Shown: piece by piece, positions 9,361 through 19,760 of the stretch | Numbering within the stretch: position 1 is the stretch's first letter | Layout: every line of letters begins with the position of its first letter | Assembly (NCBI GenBank): GCA_018524725.1 | Contig: JAEUWP010000258.1 | Span: 1 to 64,000, forward strand | Length of the DNA: 64,000 nucleotides | Source of the DNA: Podaxis mareebaensis | Taxonomy: Eukaryota; Basidiomycota; Agaricomycetes; Agaricales; Agaricaceae | Direction: 5' to 3' | Made by a program: the position numbers and the translations under genes | The notes under the pieces: model-generated | What the model was told of the DNA's origin: nothing | Seen by the model: only the letters and a program-made list of their open reading frames with translations | The model's database searches: none

Positions 9361-11510
9361 CAGAACCGAATAGGAACCGACCAGATAACGGCGTGTTCGA
9401 CCGTTATCAGTTACTTCACCCCGAGCGCTGGACTGTCAGTCGCCGTTAGTTGGGTGTATTATAAGTATCAGACACAGACATAATAATCTAATAATCTAAA
9501 AGTGGAAATGGCTCAGCGCGATGCGATATGTGATGCTGCGTCATATCTGAGACACCAGGCCTGCCTGTAATGTGTCCCGATATCAATAATATTTGATACG
9601 CTCGCTGCCAGAATGTTCATAAGTAAAGGATATAGAGTGGAATTACATTTGACCATGCCAGCAACCCCAACCCATGCCCTCGATTGGATCATTACAAACA
9701 CACCGGAGTGAATACTGCACATTGAGCCCAACCCGCAGTATAAAGGTTCCATTAGTACTTGTGGCTTTGTACCACATGCTCAAGGATGTTCACTGTAAGC
9801 CCCAGCCTCGCTTTTGTTTTGCAAACTCAGGCCTAACGGGTTGCAAACAGACATCAATGTTTCACCCACTGAGATAGTCTGCATTAGCCCTGTCGTGGGA
9901 CGTTGGTCATGGGAAACGCTCATTTTTGTTGTGATCCTGCTGGTCGAATCTCGTATGCCCAATGAGCAGCTGCTTTCCGCGATAGTTCACTGATTCAAGC
10001 CACAAGTAATCGCTATATTGACTCTGATTAAAACTGTTGAAGGTCTCGTTTTCCCCTCCTTAACAGCGGGACAACTAACGCTGACTCGTTGCTATAGCTC
10101 GACATTCCAGCTCAAAGTGGTTTTTTAGGATCCACTATATGGGTATGCCGCACACCGAACGACCGGCAGAATGACTCATGTGGCACCCCATAGGAATCAT
10201 TTATTATTTCTATAATCTTTGTGAGTCGATGACTCTTATGTCACAAGGGAACAATCTAACTAAGGATCGGCCATCGAACATCGAGTGATGACTATTGTAA
10301 ACCTCATCGGAACTGTCCACCTTCACGTATGTATTTTATTCTATCAAGTAGGCTGCTCGAGTGACGCTGTTGGGTAGAACATGGGCATCCAGTCGTTTGC
10401 CATGTATGAAAACAGCACTCCACTCTCAATGAGGTTGTTTCTGACGTCTACAATAGACTCCAGGGTGTCCTCCAGTCCGTACTGTGTAATCGTGTCATCT
10501 TTCTCGCCCGTGAACCATCCGATCTTGGAATCGGAACAAGCCAAACGTACTTGATGAGCACTGGTACGCTAAGTATAACTGTATTCTAAAGCCTCCCCAC
10601 TGACTTATCTTTTCTGATGGCTCAGTCAAGTACCGCAAGCAGCGAGTTGCTTCCTAGAGCTCCCTAGATATTATGGATTGCGATGGCATGATCTTTGGAG
10701 ACATAAAGCCATGGAGTAAGGGGAGTATCGCGTCTTAGGGCTCCCTGGAGAGCCAGTATAAATGGGGTAATTATCAACGCTGTATTATCTTCAATTAAAA
10801 TCTGGCACGTACTCAGTGAACCTTCTGTGCTTGCCGACACTTTAATGGTGCAGCACGCAACGATCCACAGCAACCTGTTCAATCGAAAAACAGATGGCTA
10901 TATTTAACCTAGTAGCTGTTCCAAGAGCTTACCACCCTCGGATCCTTCTGGGAGTATCTACATGCCACCAACGCTGACCGTAGCTTCACCTGCAGCTACC
11001 GACACCGTCCACAGTGTCAAAGCCCTAGTAACCTAAGATTAGAGCCCTACCATCTCCGTCTCGTTGAAGCGTTGCGTGAGAATATCAGATACACTTATTG
11101 AACATCGAAATCAAGAATCATTGAAAAACTTGCGGCCTCAGCAGGAAATTCCCACTGCCACCTCTTGGCATCATAGAAGATAATTTGTTCAATGTCAAGA
11201 TGTTTGACTTTAAACATATCAGGAGCCGATTTTTATCTTTGGTATCCTATAACTATTGACACTTGGTTCGGTGTTGTTCAAATACTTAGAACTGTTGATG
11301 GTAGTGCTGGGTATTTCCAGCCTCCCACTGACTTCTGATATATCACCTTGGTCACACCGTCAGGTATTCTTAACCGAGTTACGCTGGACTCGCTCGACCG
11401 AACAGCCTGCTGGAGAGGCTGGAAGGAGCCATCAAGGCAAGCGCGTCTAGGATTAGGAGAGTGATTGTGTGAGGGACAGAACGTGTAGAATATGAGTATG
11501 TGGAGTGGCA
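9361..11510. other. 2.1 kb without an assignable gene
   Basis: I see only short open stretches. On the minus strand, 10344-10544 (SKIGWFTGEKDDTITQYGLEDTLESI) and 10664-10882 have protein-like composition and could be exons of a decayed gene, but no family is recognised. A perfect 8-bp inverted repeat with a 9-base loop (GATAACGG/CCGTTATC) lies at 9384-9408. The sequence at 9337-9375 is an imperfect inverted copy of 7597-7630. HNH copy 2 homology begins abruptly near 11515. Confidence 0.4.
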
Positions 11511-11700
11511 AAGCAACCTTCCTTTGGGTGGAGCTAGATGTTTTACAGTGTCGTTAAACTTGAACTTTCTCAAGTGCTGACACTTTTGCAAAGACATCAA
11601 TTTGAGCAATACAGGCCTCGAGAGGTAAGTTGAACATCAAAGGTCGGAAAATAAAATATGGAAGAAGTGCTTTTTCTAGGCTAAAGGTATTACATACAAG

Positions 11701-13059
11701 CTATGCACTGGTTTGCTTCATCCAACTCTCAACTTTCTCATGCACGCGTCTCTTCTCTGCCTCCTCTGCTTTCTCCCTCGACTCTCTCAACATAGCCTGC
11801 AGCTCGTTCGGTGGCACCATGATATATGGTAGAGCCATGAGCATGTCAAAGGTATCAGGGCAACGACGAGCTTGATAGCGTTCATAGCGCTCCTGACGCT
11901 CCCGCACTTGGCGCTGTGTCCTCTCCGCAGCAGTAGCTCGTCCATCAGTGGTTGCCCTGTATTCTGCGTCTGCCGCATCCATGACCCCACCTAGGTAGAA
12001 GCTATCTTTCCAAGTCGCAGTGACCCCGTCTTTCAGTGTCTGAGTTCCAAAGTGTTGAAGTACAGCGCCAGCATAGACAGCGTCGAAGAGAATGGCAGGG
12101 GGCCACTCAGGACTATCAGAAATCCGGAGTGGAGTACCAGAAGGGGGTGCACCAAGGCCCCCGAGGAAAAATGGTGAGTCAGGCTGGAAGAGATGTGCTG
12201 TACACCTTTTCTCTGCTGGTGGTGCGTTGGGGTCGATGTCAGTCGTGTTCATGGCAAAGTTGGGTGTCTGTCCATCAGCACCATCAGATTTTGACTAGCA
12301 ATCATACAAGTGGACGCACCATTAAGAATGCAACATGCTTACCCAACGCTGCATGAGGGTGTTTATCAAGAAAAAGGCCGTTCCGGACGCTGTCGATGTT
12401 TTGTACAATGTCGCCTCCGGTAGGGTCACGACTGCGGCGTTGAGTATAAGTCGCAATGTACTACCGCCATTGCGATGGTAAGTAAGGACATATTGGGAGT
12501 AGGAATAGCATACCGCATCACCCTTGCTGTGGGCTAGGAGGTGCACAGCGTCGCAGACATCCTCTGGCAACTCCGTCAAAACACACTTCCTTCCATCCCG
12601 CTTTGCAACGTCCTTGTGGAATTGAACCTTTCGAGTGGAGGGAACACTAGAAGTGACGCTTTTGTGTCCGATGTCCGGATCAGCTGGGAACATCCTTCGC
12701 TTTTCCTCGTCGCTGGTATGATAGTAGAGAACGTCGGAGTCTGCTGGGAGGCCAGCGTTGTAGTCCACAACACTGGGCAAGTCGCGGCTGGACGAAAGGT
12801 CACCCTCTGCTCCAACGACGATTCCGATGGCGTAGCGGATCCATTTGTACGGGCTTAGCGAGAACTGGTTGAGGGACTCGAGTGGGAGGGTTAGGCAATG
12901 GACCCAATGCCAATTGGCAGGATCGAGATTGAGGTCGGAGCCAGGTGCTATGGCGCGAGGGAATGATGCATAGACTTGGATCTTCCTTTCCATGATGAGG
13001 GAGAATACATGAGGAACCTGAAGGGTGACCGATTTTGTGACCAACTCAGCTGACATCAT
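11701..13059 (-). CDS. HNH-endonuclease-family gene, copy 2
   Basis: Same three-exon layout as copy 1. I chose the Met at 13057-13059 (MMSAELVTKSVTLQVPH) because copy 3 has the equivalent start MTSAEL; an in-frame upstream Met at 13170 is possible. The HNH core and the HLLAHSKGDA segment are kept. It differs from copies 1 and 3 at the end of exon 2, where it reads NGLFLDKHPHAALGKHVAFLM, while it shares the GGLGAPPSG segment with copy 1. Both splice junctions are conserved and no stop was found. Downstream homology with the other copies ends at about 11515, so it lacks the WD40-derived spacer. Confidence 0.78.
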
Positions 13060-13726
13060 TGCCTCTTTGTTCACACTCTTAGCCCTTTCTGTCGAAGGCG
13101 ATATTCGTCCCAGCTGTCGGATTTCTTCCGTCTTGGCGTTCAAGCTGTGGAAGCAATATGTGCACAGCAACCACTGAAGAATTCACCTGGATCATGGAAG
13201 TATGCATTATACCGATCTACTGCCGGGACCCTGACGTTTGAATGTTTCCATGTGGCAGCCCACACTCCAAGTGAGGTGCTGGTCGAATTAGGGGGATGCC
13301 AGCCAGCTTGAGAAATGCTCGTCTCCCATGAGCCTATGTGTATTGCTGCTTCATCTTTGTCGTCCTCTGTAGCATTAAATATAGTCAGGAGACCATCATT
13401 TGAGCCGGAAGGGACTAGCGGAGGGGATGAGGCGGAGGGGTGGAACGATATTAGTCGCGTTCAAATCATTCTGCAGCTGCAGCTGCAGTTGCAGTACCAG
13501 ACCCGTGACCACTGATCCTGACTCCGCCTTCACCGGTGTGACTTTCCTTCGCATGGAGCTAGATGTTTTACGGTGTCGTTAAACTCGAACTTTCTCAAGT
13601 GCTGACACTTTTGCAAAGACATCAATTTGAGTAATACAGGCCTCGAGAGGTAAGTTGAACATCGAAGGTCGGAAAATAAAATACGGAAGAAGTGCTTTTA
13701 CTAGGCTAAAGGTATTACATGGCAAG
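13060..13726. other. Spacer between HNH copies 2 and 3 with a WD40-gene fragment
   Basis: From 13060 to about 13190 is HNH 5' flank, also present at 15270-15400 beside copy 3. About 13235-13452 is a diverged copy of part of the WDR89-like gene (17425-17640 in this window), same orientation: both contain the strings CAGCTTGAGAAAT and TGTATTGCTGCTTCATCTT. A short CTGCAG repeat lies at about 13471-13492. The rest, to 13726, is HNH 3' flank shared with copy 1. Confidence 0.75.
13235..13452 (-). pseudogene. Duplicated fragment of the WDR89-like WD40 gene
   Basis: About 215 bp match the WD40 gene at 17425-17640, the part coding for the repeat that reads VLSGSSDGLLTISNATEDDEDEA and SQAGWYPPNSTS. 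Scattered substitutions are present and neither flanking exon is included, so it cannot encode a protein. A still shorter piece of the same fragment lies beside HNH copy 1 (7702-7735). This shows that the HNH unit was duplicated together with, or beside, a piece of the neighbouring host gene. Confidence 0.85.
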
Positions 13727-15094
13727 CTATGCACTGGTTTGCTTCATCCAACTCTCGACTTTCTCATGCACGCGTCTCTTCTCTGCCTCCTCTGCTTTCT
13801 CCCTCGACTCTCTCAACATAGCCTGCAGCTCGTTCGGTGGCACCATGATATATGGTAGAGCCATGAGCATGTCAAAGGTATCAGGGCAACGACGAGCTTG
13901 ATAGCGTTCATAGCGCTCCTGACGTTCCCGCGCTTGGCGCTGTGTCCTCTCCGCAGCGGTGGCTCGTCCATCAGTGGTTGCCCTGTATTCCGCGTCTGCC
14001 GCATCCATGACCCCACCTGGGTAGAAGCTATCTTTCCAAGTCGCAGTAACCACGTCTTTCAGTGTCTGAGTTCCAAAATGTTGAAGTACAGCGCCAGCAT
14101 AGACAGCGTCGAAGAGAATGGCAGGGGGCCACTCAGGACTATCAGAAATCCGGAGTGGAGTACCAGAAGGGGGTGCTACACCGTGCGTGGTCACCCCGAG
14201 CAAGAATGGTGCATCAGGCTGGAAGAGATGTGCTGTACACCTTCTCTCTGCTGGTGGTGCGTTGGGGTCGATGTCAGTCGTGTTCATGGCAAAGTTGGGT
14301 GTCTGTTCATCAGCACCATCAGATTTTGACTAGCAATCATACAAGTGGATGCACCATTAAGAATGCAACATCTGTACCCAACATCCTATGAGGGACGCTG
14401 TTAAGAAGAAGGCCATTCCGGACGCTGTCGATGTCTTGTACAATGTCACCGCCGGTGGGGTCACGACTGCGGCGTTGAGTATAAGTCGCAATGTACTACC
14501 GCCATTGCGATGGTAAGTAAGGACGTATTGGGAGTAGGAGTAGCGTACCGCATCGCCCTTGCTGTGGGCTAGGAGGTGCACAGCGTCGCAGACGTCCTCT
14601 GGCAACTCCGTCAAGACGCACTTCCTTCCATCCCGCTTTGCAACGTCCTTGTGGAATTGAACCTTTCGAGTGGAGGGAACACTAGAAGTGACGCTTTTGT
14701 GTCCGATGTCTGGATCAGCAGGGAACATCCTTCGCTTCTCCTTGTCGCTGGTATGATAATAGAGAACGTCGGAGTCCATTGGGAGGCCAGCGTCGTAGTC
14801 CACAACATTGGGCAAGTCGCGGCTGGACGAAAGGTCACCCTCTGCTCCACCGACGACTCCGATGGCGTAGCGGATCCATTTGTATGGGCTTAGTGAGAAC
14901 TGGTTGAGGGCCTCGAGTGGGAGGGTTAGGCAATGGACCCAATGCCAATTGGTAGGATCAAGGTTGAGGTCGGAGCCAGGTGCTAGGGTGCAAGGGAATG
15001 ATGCATAGACTTGGATCTTCCTTTCCATGATGAGGGAGAATACATGAGGAACCTGAAGGATGACCGATTTCGTGGCCAACTCAGCTGATGTCAT
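13727..15094 (-). CDS. HNH-endonuclease-family gene, copy 3
   Basis: Third copy with the same exons and splice sites. Start chosen at 15092-15094 (MTSAELATKSVILQ) by comparison with copy 2; a Met six codons upstream is also in frame. The HNH core reads RKCVLTELPEDV and HLLAHSKGDA. It has three extra residues in exon 3 (FLLGVTTHGVAPPSG where the others have GGLGAPPSG). The exon 2 end, NSIPHRML, matches copy 1 rather than copy 2. It is the right-most member of the array and is followed by the P5C-dehydrogenase pseudogene. No disruption was found. Confidence 0.78.
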
Positions 15095-15429
15095 TGCCTC
15101 TTTGTGAGACAAGCCAGCCTGTGAGCTCCGTTGCCCACTGAATGCGGCTGCCCTTTCTTCTTGACCTCAACAGCTTAGTAGTGCTTTGTACATTTCTACT
15201 TCCTACCTTGTAAAGCCTGTCTTCGAATCTCGAAACATGTTTTCTTATCCTTCCGGTCTTGTAATGTGGCCCACACGTGGAAGGCGATATTCGTCCCAGC
15301 TGTCGGATTTCTTCCGTCTTGGCGTTCAAGTTGTGGAAGCAATATATGCGCAGCAGCCACTGAAGAATTCTCCTGGAACATGGAAATATGCATTATACTA
15401 ATCTACCGCCGAAATCCTGACGTTAATCT
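15095..15429. other. 5' flank of HNH copy 3
   Basis: 15270-15400 repeats the flank upstream of copy 2 (GGCGATATTCGTCCCAGCTGTCGG...). The interval 15110-15265 is absent at copy 2, where the equivalent place carries only a short different sequence. No gene is seen. Confidence 0.6.
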
Positions 15430-16060
15430 TTGCCTCAGTCGTGTTGGGCACTGGCCACTCGAAAGATTTGTTCTAGCTGCCTCATCTTTCAATGTTATGA
15501 CTCCCGACAGCAATCTACCAGGAAGCACATACGGATCAATGTCTTACATAGCATCTACCGACTGTTTCTGCAAAGCCCGTGCTTGTTGGAAATGTCTTCG
15601 TGTAGAAACTGGGCCCGGCTGTGACATACTCGAACTACCTCGTTTACAAGATGCTTACCGGGGAAGCTCCTCCTAGCATCATTCAGTTTATCCCTGCAGG
15701 ACCTAAGGTGGTAGAAGCCGCTACCGAGAATCCAAGATTCGCGTTAAGTCGCTCTGGAAGGGCATCGCTTCCGACTTAGACACATACAAAGCTTACCCTA
15801 GGATCGTTAAACGGACAGATAAAAAAAAATGGTAGATCATTCGTTGTTCTGCGGAATTCTGCCGTGCTGTAGAATATGCAAGAGGCGCTCGAGTACCAAG
15901 GTTAGAAAAGCTCTGGTTGACGCTCATCACCGTATAGGCCAGAAATGCTCTGCTCTCCAAATACCTCTGATAGAATGTGTTCAAATCTCGGTTCCTCAAG
16001 GAGATTGCCAAGGTTAAAGTCGGCTCGCCACCGGAGTGGAACAATTTGTCGGGCCTGCCA
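15430..16060 (+). pseudogene. Delta-1-pyrroline-5-carboxylate dehydrogenase (ALDH4) pseudogene fragment
   Basis: Pieces in all three plus frames match the mitochondrial P5C dehydrogenase family of proline catabolism, in the correct order: VLVGNVFV followed by a stop (about 15573-15600), TYSNYLVYKMLTGEAPPSIIQFIP (about 15623-15695), VVEAATENPRF, SLWKGIASDLDTYKAYPRIV (about 15750-15810), the catalytic-Cys segment GQKCSAL (about 15940-15960) and FLKEIAKVKVGSPPEW (about 15990-16040). Frameshifts and stops separate them and the N- and C-terminal parts are missing, so it is dead. The parent gene is not in the window. Confidence 0.85.
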
Positions 16061-16079
16061 TGTATGTCCTTCACCTGTT

Positions 16080-16579
16080 GATCTCGGTGTACTGGGAGGA
16101 GGCACTCGCTCAGTGTTTGTGGTTCTCGGACTCGTTGAAGAAACTGACGTGGTTGACGAAGGAAGGGACACCCGAACTCCGTAAAGAGTTCCTCCTCCGC
16201 CTACCAATTTCCAAGAAAGGGATGATATTCATAGCTTCGAAGAAGTGCTCGCACGGATGACATCCTTGTGGAACATAACGCTCCATTTTCAGGATCCGTT
16301 GGACCTCGAAGTTGTAGAGCTGTTCACGATCGGAAGGGTGTTTGTTTCCTCCTAACGTTGCGCTCAATCAGACTAGTGATGGTGCGATCGGAGTACAGTC
16401 GCCAGGAGATGTCGGATATTCTCGATATGATAAGGTTACGATGGGTCATGCAGGAAGGAAAGGAATCATTCGAGGGGTCCACGTTTGGGTTCCCGGTTGT
16501 CGAGAAGGAAAAGACGGGCTGGACTCAAGAATTCAAGGCGGAGCTGGATAAAATTGCTCGTAAGGATATCCATATATAG
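16080..16579 (+). pseudogene. Truncated F-box/LRR-type gene, 3' part
   Basis: Plus-strand pieces in shifting frames read like the C-terminal half of an agaricomycete F-box protein: SLKKLTWLTKEGTPELRKEF, DDIHSFEEVLARMTSLWNITLHF, LTLRSIRLV, SRQEMSDILDMIRLRW and a charged end stopping at 16577-16579. No F-box is present upstream; the sequence instead abuts the P5C-dehydrogenase fragment. The last about 100 codons are open but lack a plausible start. I regard it as a remnant; a functional small ORF at 16268-16579 is less likely. Confidence 0.6.
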
Positions 16580-16733
16580 GTTTCTGGTAGGCAGGCGAAG
16601 CAACTTGGTGTTTGGTCGCAGGATTAATCGTGCATTGTTTTTGGGTCGGTATGAGAGTGCATAAACAGTAAAAGTTTGGTACCCGTAATGCTCTCTCATC
16701 CGTATCGCACTTTTTTCCCTTCCTGCTGTATTG

Positions 16734-18267
16734 TTAGACCATATAATTGCGTTTGTCTCGGACGAGGGTTCTCACAGATTGCTCGTCGCTATCGCGATCT
16801 CGTTTTTTGCGGGCTCGTGCTGATGGTGATTCTTGAGTGTCGGAGTCCATGTCCATTTTAACATCCGTATCAATGTCCATGGATTCCTTGGCGACGCTAA
16901 ATGACTGCGGGGGTTGCGGGAAAGGATTGGCATTGTTCCAGAGATGAATCCTTCCATCTTCACCTCCGGTAACAAGAACCTTGTTCTGGACAACGGGATC
17001 AGTGCAAGGGCACATAACATTCGAAAGAAACCTTACGTCGTCATCTGGTAAGATCGACCGGACAATACCAACGTGGTGCCTCGGCCATACTGAGTGAAGC
17101 ATCCACCTTCCCGTAGCATAAACATTAGGGTCCAGACTTGAAAGTGCGGGGGGAGTGATCAACGCGGCATCCCCTCTATGGAATGTCAGAGGCGACATCA
17201 TGGGAAGGGGGTATAAGCTCACTCATTAGAACCTGTGTACACTCTCAGCCCTCCATCATTAGAAGGGAAGCAAGTGATGAGATAGTCTGTGACCCATGTC
17301 CGGGATTGGGTGTGAACGGACGGCGAACGGATGTCTAATGACAGTCGTTGATCAAGCTTGTGGCATGTCAGAGATCGTGTTTGAGAGATTGACAGGCGAC
17401 ACGAACCTCGTCCGACCAGAGACTGAATGTTTCCATGTCGCTGGCGGCCCACACTCCGAGTGAGGTGCTGGTCGAATTAGGGGGATACCAGCCAGCTTGA
17501 GAAATACTAGCTCCCCATGAACCTACGTGTATTGCTGCTTCATCTTCGTCGTCCTCTGTAGCATTAGATATGGTCAGGAGACCATCGCTTGAGCCGGAAA
17601 GGACTAGCGCGGGGGATGAGGCGGAAGGGTGGAACGATATTGTTGTAACGTCATCGGAATGTGTAGAAGAGTGTGTGCGAAGAGGGGCTGCTGGTTGGCG
17701 CGGATCCCTGAATGATGTTGGGCATAGCTTTGAATTGAGTTGGGAAGTGGATGTGGAGCGAAGGCTGAGGAGACATACCAATAGAGAATGAAGGCATCAT
17801 CGCCTTGGAGTTCTGTGCCTGCAGCTACGAGGCTGCCGTCTTGAGAGACATCGCAGCTTAGGATACCTCTGTAGGTATTTCCCATGTTCGTTACTATAAG
17901 GCTTTGGTGACCCGGTCGCTCGTCTTTTGTCAAGGAGTAACATACGCTTGATTGCATGTGATCCGGATCTGTCGTCCCATACTTTTACCGAGCCATCCTT
18001 TCCGGTAGAGACAAGTGTTCGCCCAGGCATGCCTACAACACAGTTAACTGCGCGGATGGAGGTCGTCGCGATATCATGTCCTGGGAGAGTTTGTACCTGG
18101 CGTAAAGATCTTTTGTCGATTAGGTCGATCTTATTTGACGGAGAAGAGGCCGATGCGGCGTATGTGTTTGACATGTTTGCCAGAGAAAGAACATAGGCAT
18201 CGGCGTGACGTAGGGTAGCAGTAACCTGAGGCCCGAGAGATTCGTGCAGTGACGGAGACTCGTCCAT
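16734..18267 (-). CDS. WD40-repeat protein, WDR89-like
   Basis: Multi-exon minus-strand gene starting MDESPSLHESLGP at 18265-18267. Segments in order: SNKIDLIDKRSLRQVQTLPGHD, a repeat ending GKDGSVKVWDDRSG, GILSCDVSQDGSLVAAGTE, QGDDAFILYW, THSDDVTTISFHP, LVLSGSSDGLLTISN, ASDMETFSLWSDE, and a last repeat with VLVTGGEDGRIHLWN. A basic tail ends at 16734. Spacing and wording (GDDAxILYW, THSDDVT, GSSDGL, GGEDGRIHLW) match WDR89, a small WD40 family of unknown function. At least four short introns are visible (for example GTATGTCTCCTCAG near 17768). A fragment of this gene was copied into the HNH array. Confidence 0.85.
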
Positions 18268-18671
18268 TGTTTTTTGAGATCTCCAAATGGTTTTGGCAGT
18301 TGAGATCTTTCTGCAGCCGCGATCCGTCACGTGGGCTCAAACTTACGTACTAGGTTAGTGTTGCCAAGTGCCTTTTTGGGCGTCGTTTATTCCTGCACTT
18401 CATTCCTCCCCTTTCTTGTCGTCGCTGCTCCCCTCGTACCCCTCTTCGTCTTCGCCGCTGTTCAGCTTGTTCTGCTCGCTGCCCCACACTCGTTACACGT
18501 CGCATTCCTTTATCGTACCCCATCGCCCTGTGTGTAAAGTCCCCCGGCACTTTTACACTCGTTCGCCAAGACACTCTTCACTGTTTAAAGCTTTGCCCCG
18601 CTCCCGGCCTCCATCCATCTATCTAGACGCGAATCATCATCTATTGTTCATCTTGTATCTCTTGCAAAACG
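18268..18671. promoter_or_regulatory. Divergent promoter region with a pyrimidine-rich plus strand
   Basis: This 404-bp interval separates the WDR89-like start (minus) from the start of the plus-strand membrane protein. From about 18370 to 18660 the plus strand is strongly C+T rich (many CCTC, TCGTC and CTTC runs), typical of basidiomycete core promoters and 5' leaders just upstream of an ATG. No gene is seen. Confidence 0.55.
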
Positions 18672-19442
18672 ATGGCTCGTCAAGGTGAGTTTCCCTGTAT
18701 GTGTAGCAAAAATAGCTGCACATAAGCTGCCAAGTTTCTTTGGCTTCTGGTGGCGTCCAGCGCTTCACGAAAATCGTGCTGATACAATCATCTCCACAGG
18801 TCCGCGTCTCCACCGTCTCCCTCAACGTCTTGATTATACCCTAATACCCGCTCCTCTTGGTAGGTCTCGCTTGGTCTTGCGTTGCTCCCGTCTCCAAACT
18901 GGCACTTAACAACCCATCAATCAGACCTTTCCCTTCCCTCCATCACGGAAAAATCCCCCTTGCCTGCCATCATTGTAACTCCTTCATCCCCGATCCATAA
19001 CCACGACTTTTCGATCGCTTTCCTCGCACCTCCGCCCAAACAGACCATTCGCGAACGCGTCACTTCCTCCTTCAACAACTTTGCGAGCAAGTCTTGGCTC
19101 GCGCAGTCACGGTCAATCAGGACCATCCTCATCCTCACGCTCCTCTTTTTCGTCATGATCACGACCCACTTGATTACGCACCACCTTGCTGCCTATCCTT
19201 ACCCCCGGCTTGACTCTGAATTCACCCATCGTCGACTTGCGACTGACCCTACAGTCTCGACTGGCCAACCTGACGTTAGCTTTGTAAATGCTAGTGGAGA
19301 CGTCAAAGTTGGTATTTGGAACTGGATCGGTTTCGAACTTAGGAAGACTTGGGCAGTTGGAGGAGGTGTTGTAGTTGAAGACTATGTTGTTGTTGAGGGC
19401 ACCGTTTCAGAACAGTCAGGTTCGCTCTCGGGCCTCGAGTAA
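18672..19442 (+). CDS. Small single-span membrane protein, unknown function
   Basis: Three exons. ATG 18672 opens MARQG, then an intron (GTGAGT to CCACAG); exon 2 reads PRLHRLPQRLDYTLIPAPL; a second intron (GTAGGT to AATCAG) leads to LSLPSITEKSPLPAIIVTP and a frame open to TAA at 19440-19442. About 195 residues. One clear hydrophobic segment (TILILTLLFFVMITTHLI) follows a positively charged stretch, suggesting a type II membrane protein with a short cytosolic N-terminus and a luminal C-terminus containing an NAS sequon. No family is recognised. It is transcribed divergently from the WDR89-like gene. Confidence 0.65.
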
Positions 19443-19760
19443 TTTTGTTCCAAGACAAGTGACAGAGAACTTATGGACGCTCATTGATGGCAGGGTCACT
19501 ATGACCTTGGGGTTTTCTATGCTTTTGAATATAGTTGGGTTTTCTGATCTCCCTTCTGAGTCGCTGAGATATGAACGCAACCGCAATAATTGGCTTGCAC
19601 GACTGTTGCCAAGTATTTTATGCCGTCGGCAATGGATCAAGTTCGGGTGCCGGTGAGGGTGTATATACGTTGAGCCAAGAGTATAACAAAGCAATGTTAA
19701 CTGCTATGGATCATCACTGTACGAACGCCATATCTATTAATCCGACATTTGATCTAAAAC
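19443..19760. other. Intergenic, 3' ends converge
   Basis: A 318-bp interval between the convergent 3' ends of the small membrane protein and the F-box gene. Only short chance frames are seen. Confidence 0.5.

Noticed and set aside
10344..10882. Two minus-strand exon-like segments that could be a gene
   Set aside because: No recognisable family, no connecting splice pair that keeps a frame, and stops between them; mentioned only as possible relics.
16268..16579. Possible intact small gene of 103 codons
   Set aside because: The N-terminal half is frame-shifted relative to the F-box-like pieces upstream, so it is better explained as the tail of a truncated pseudogene.
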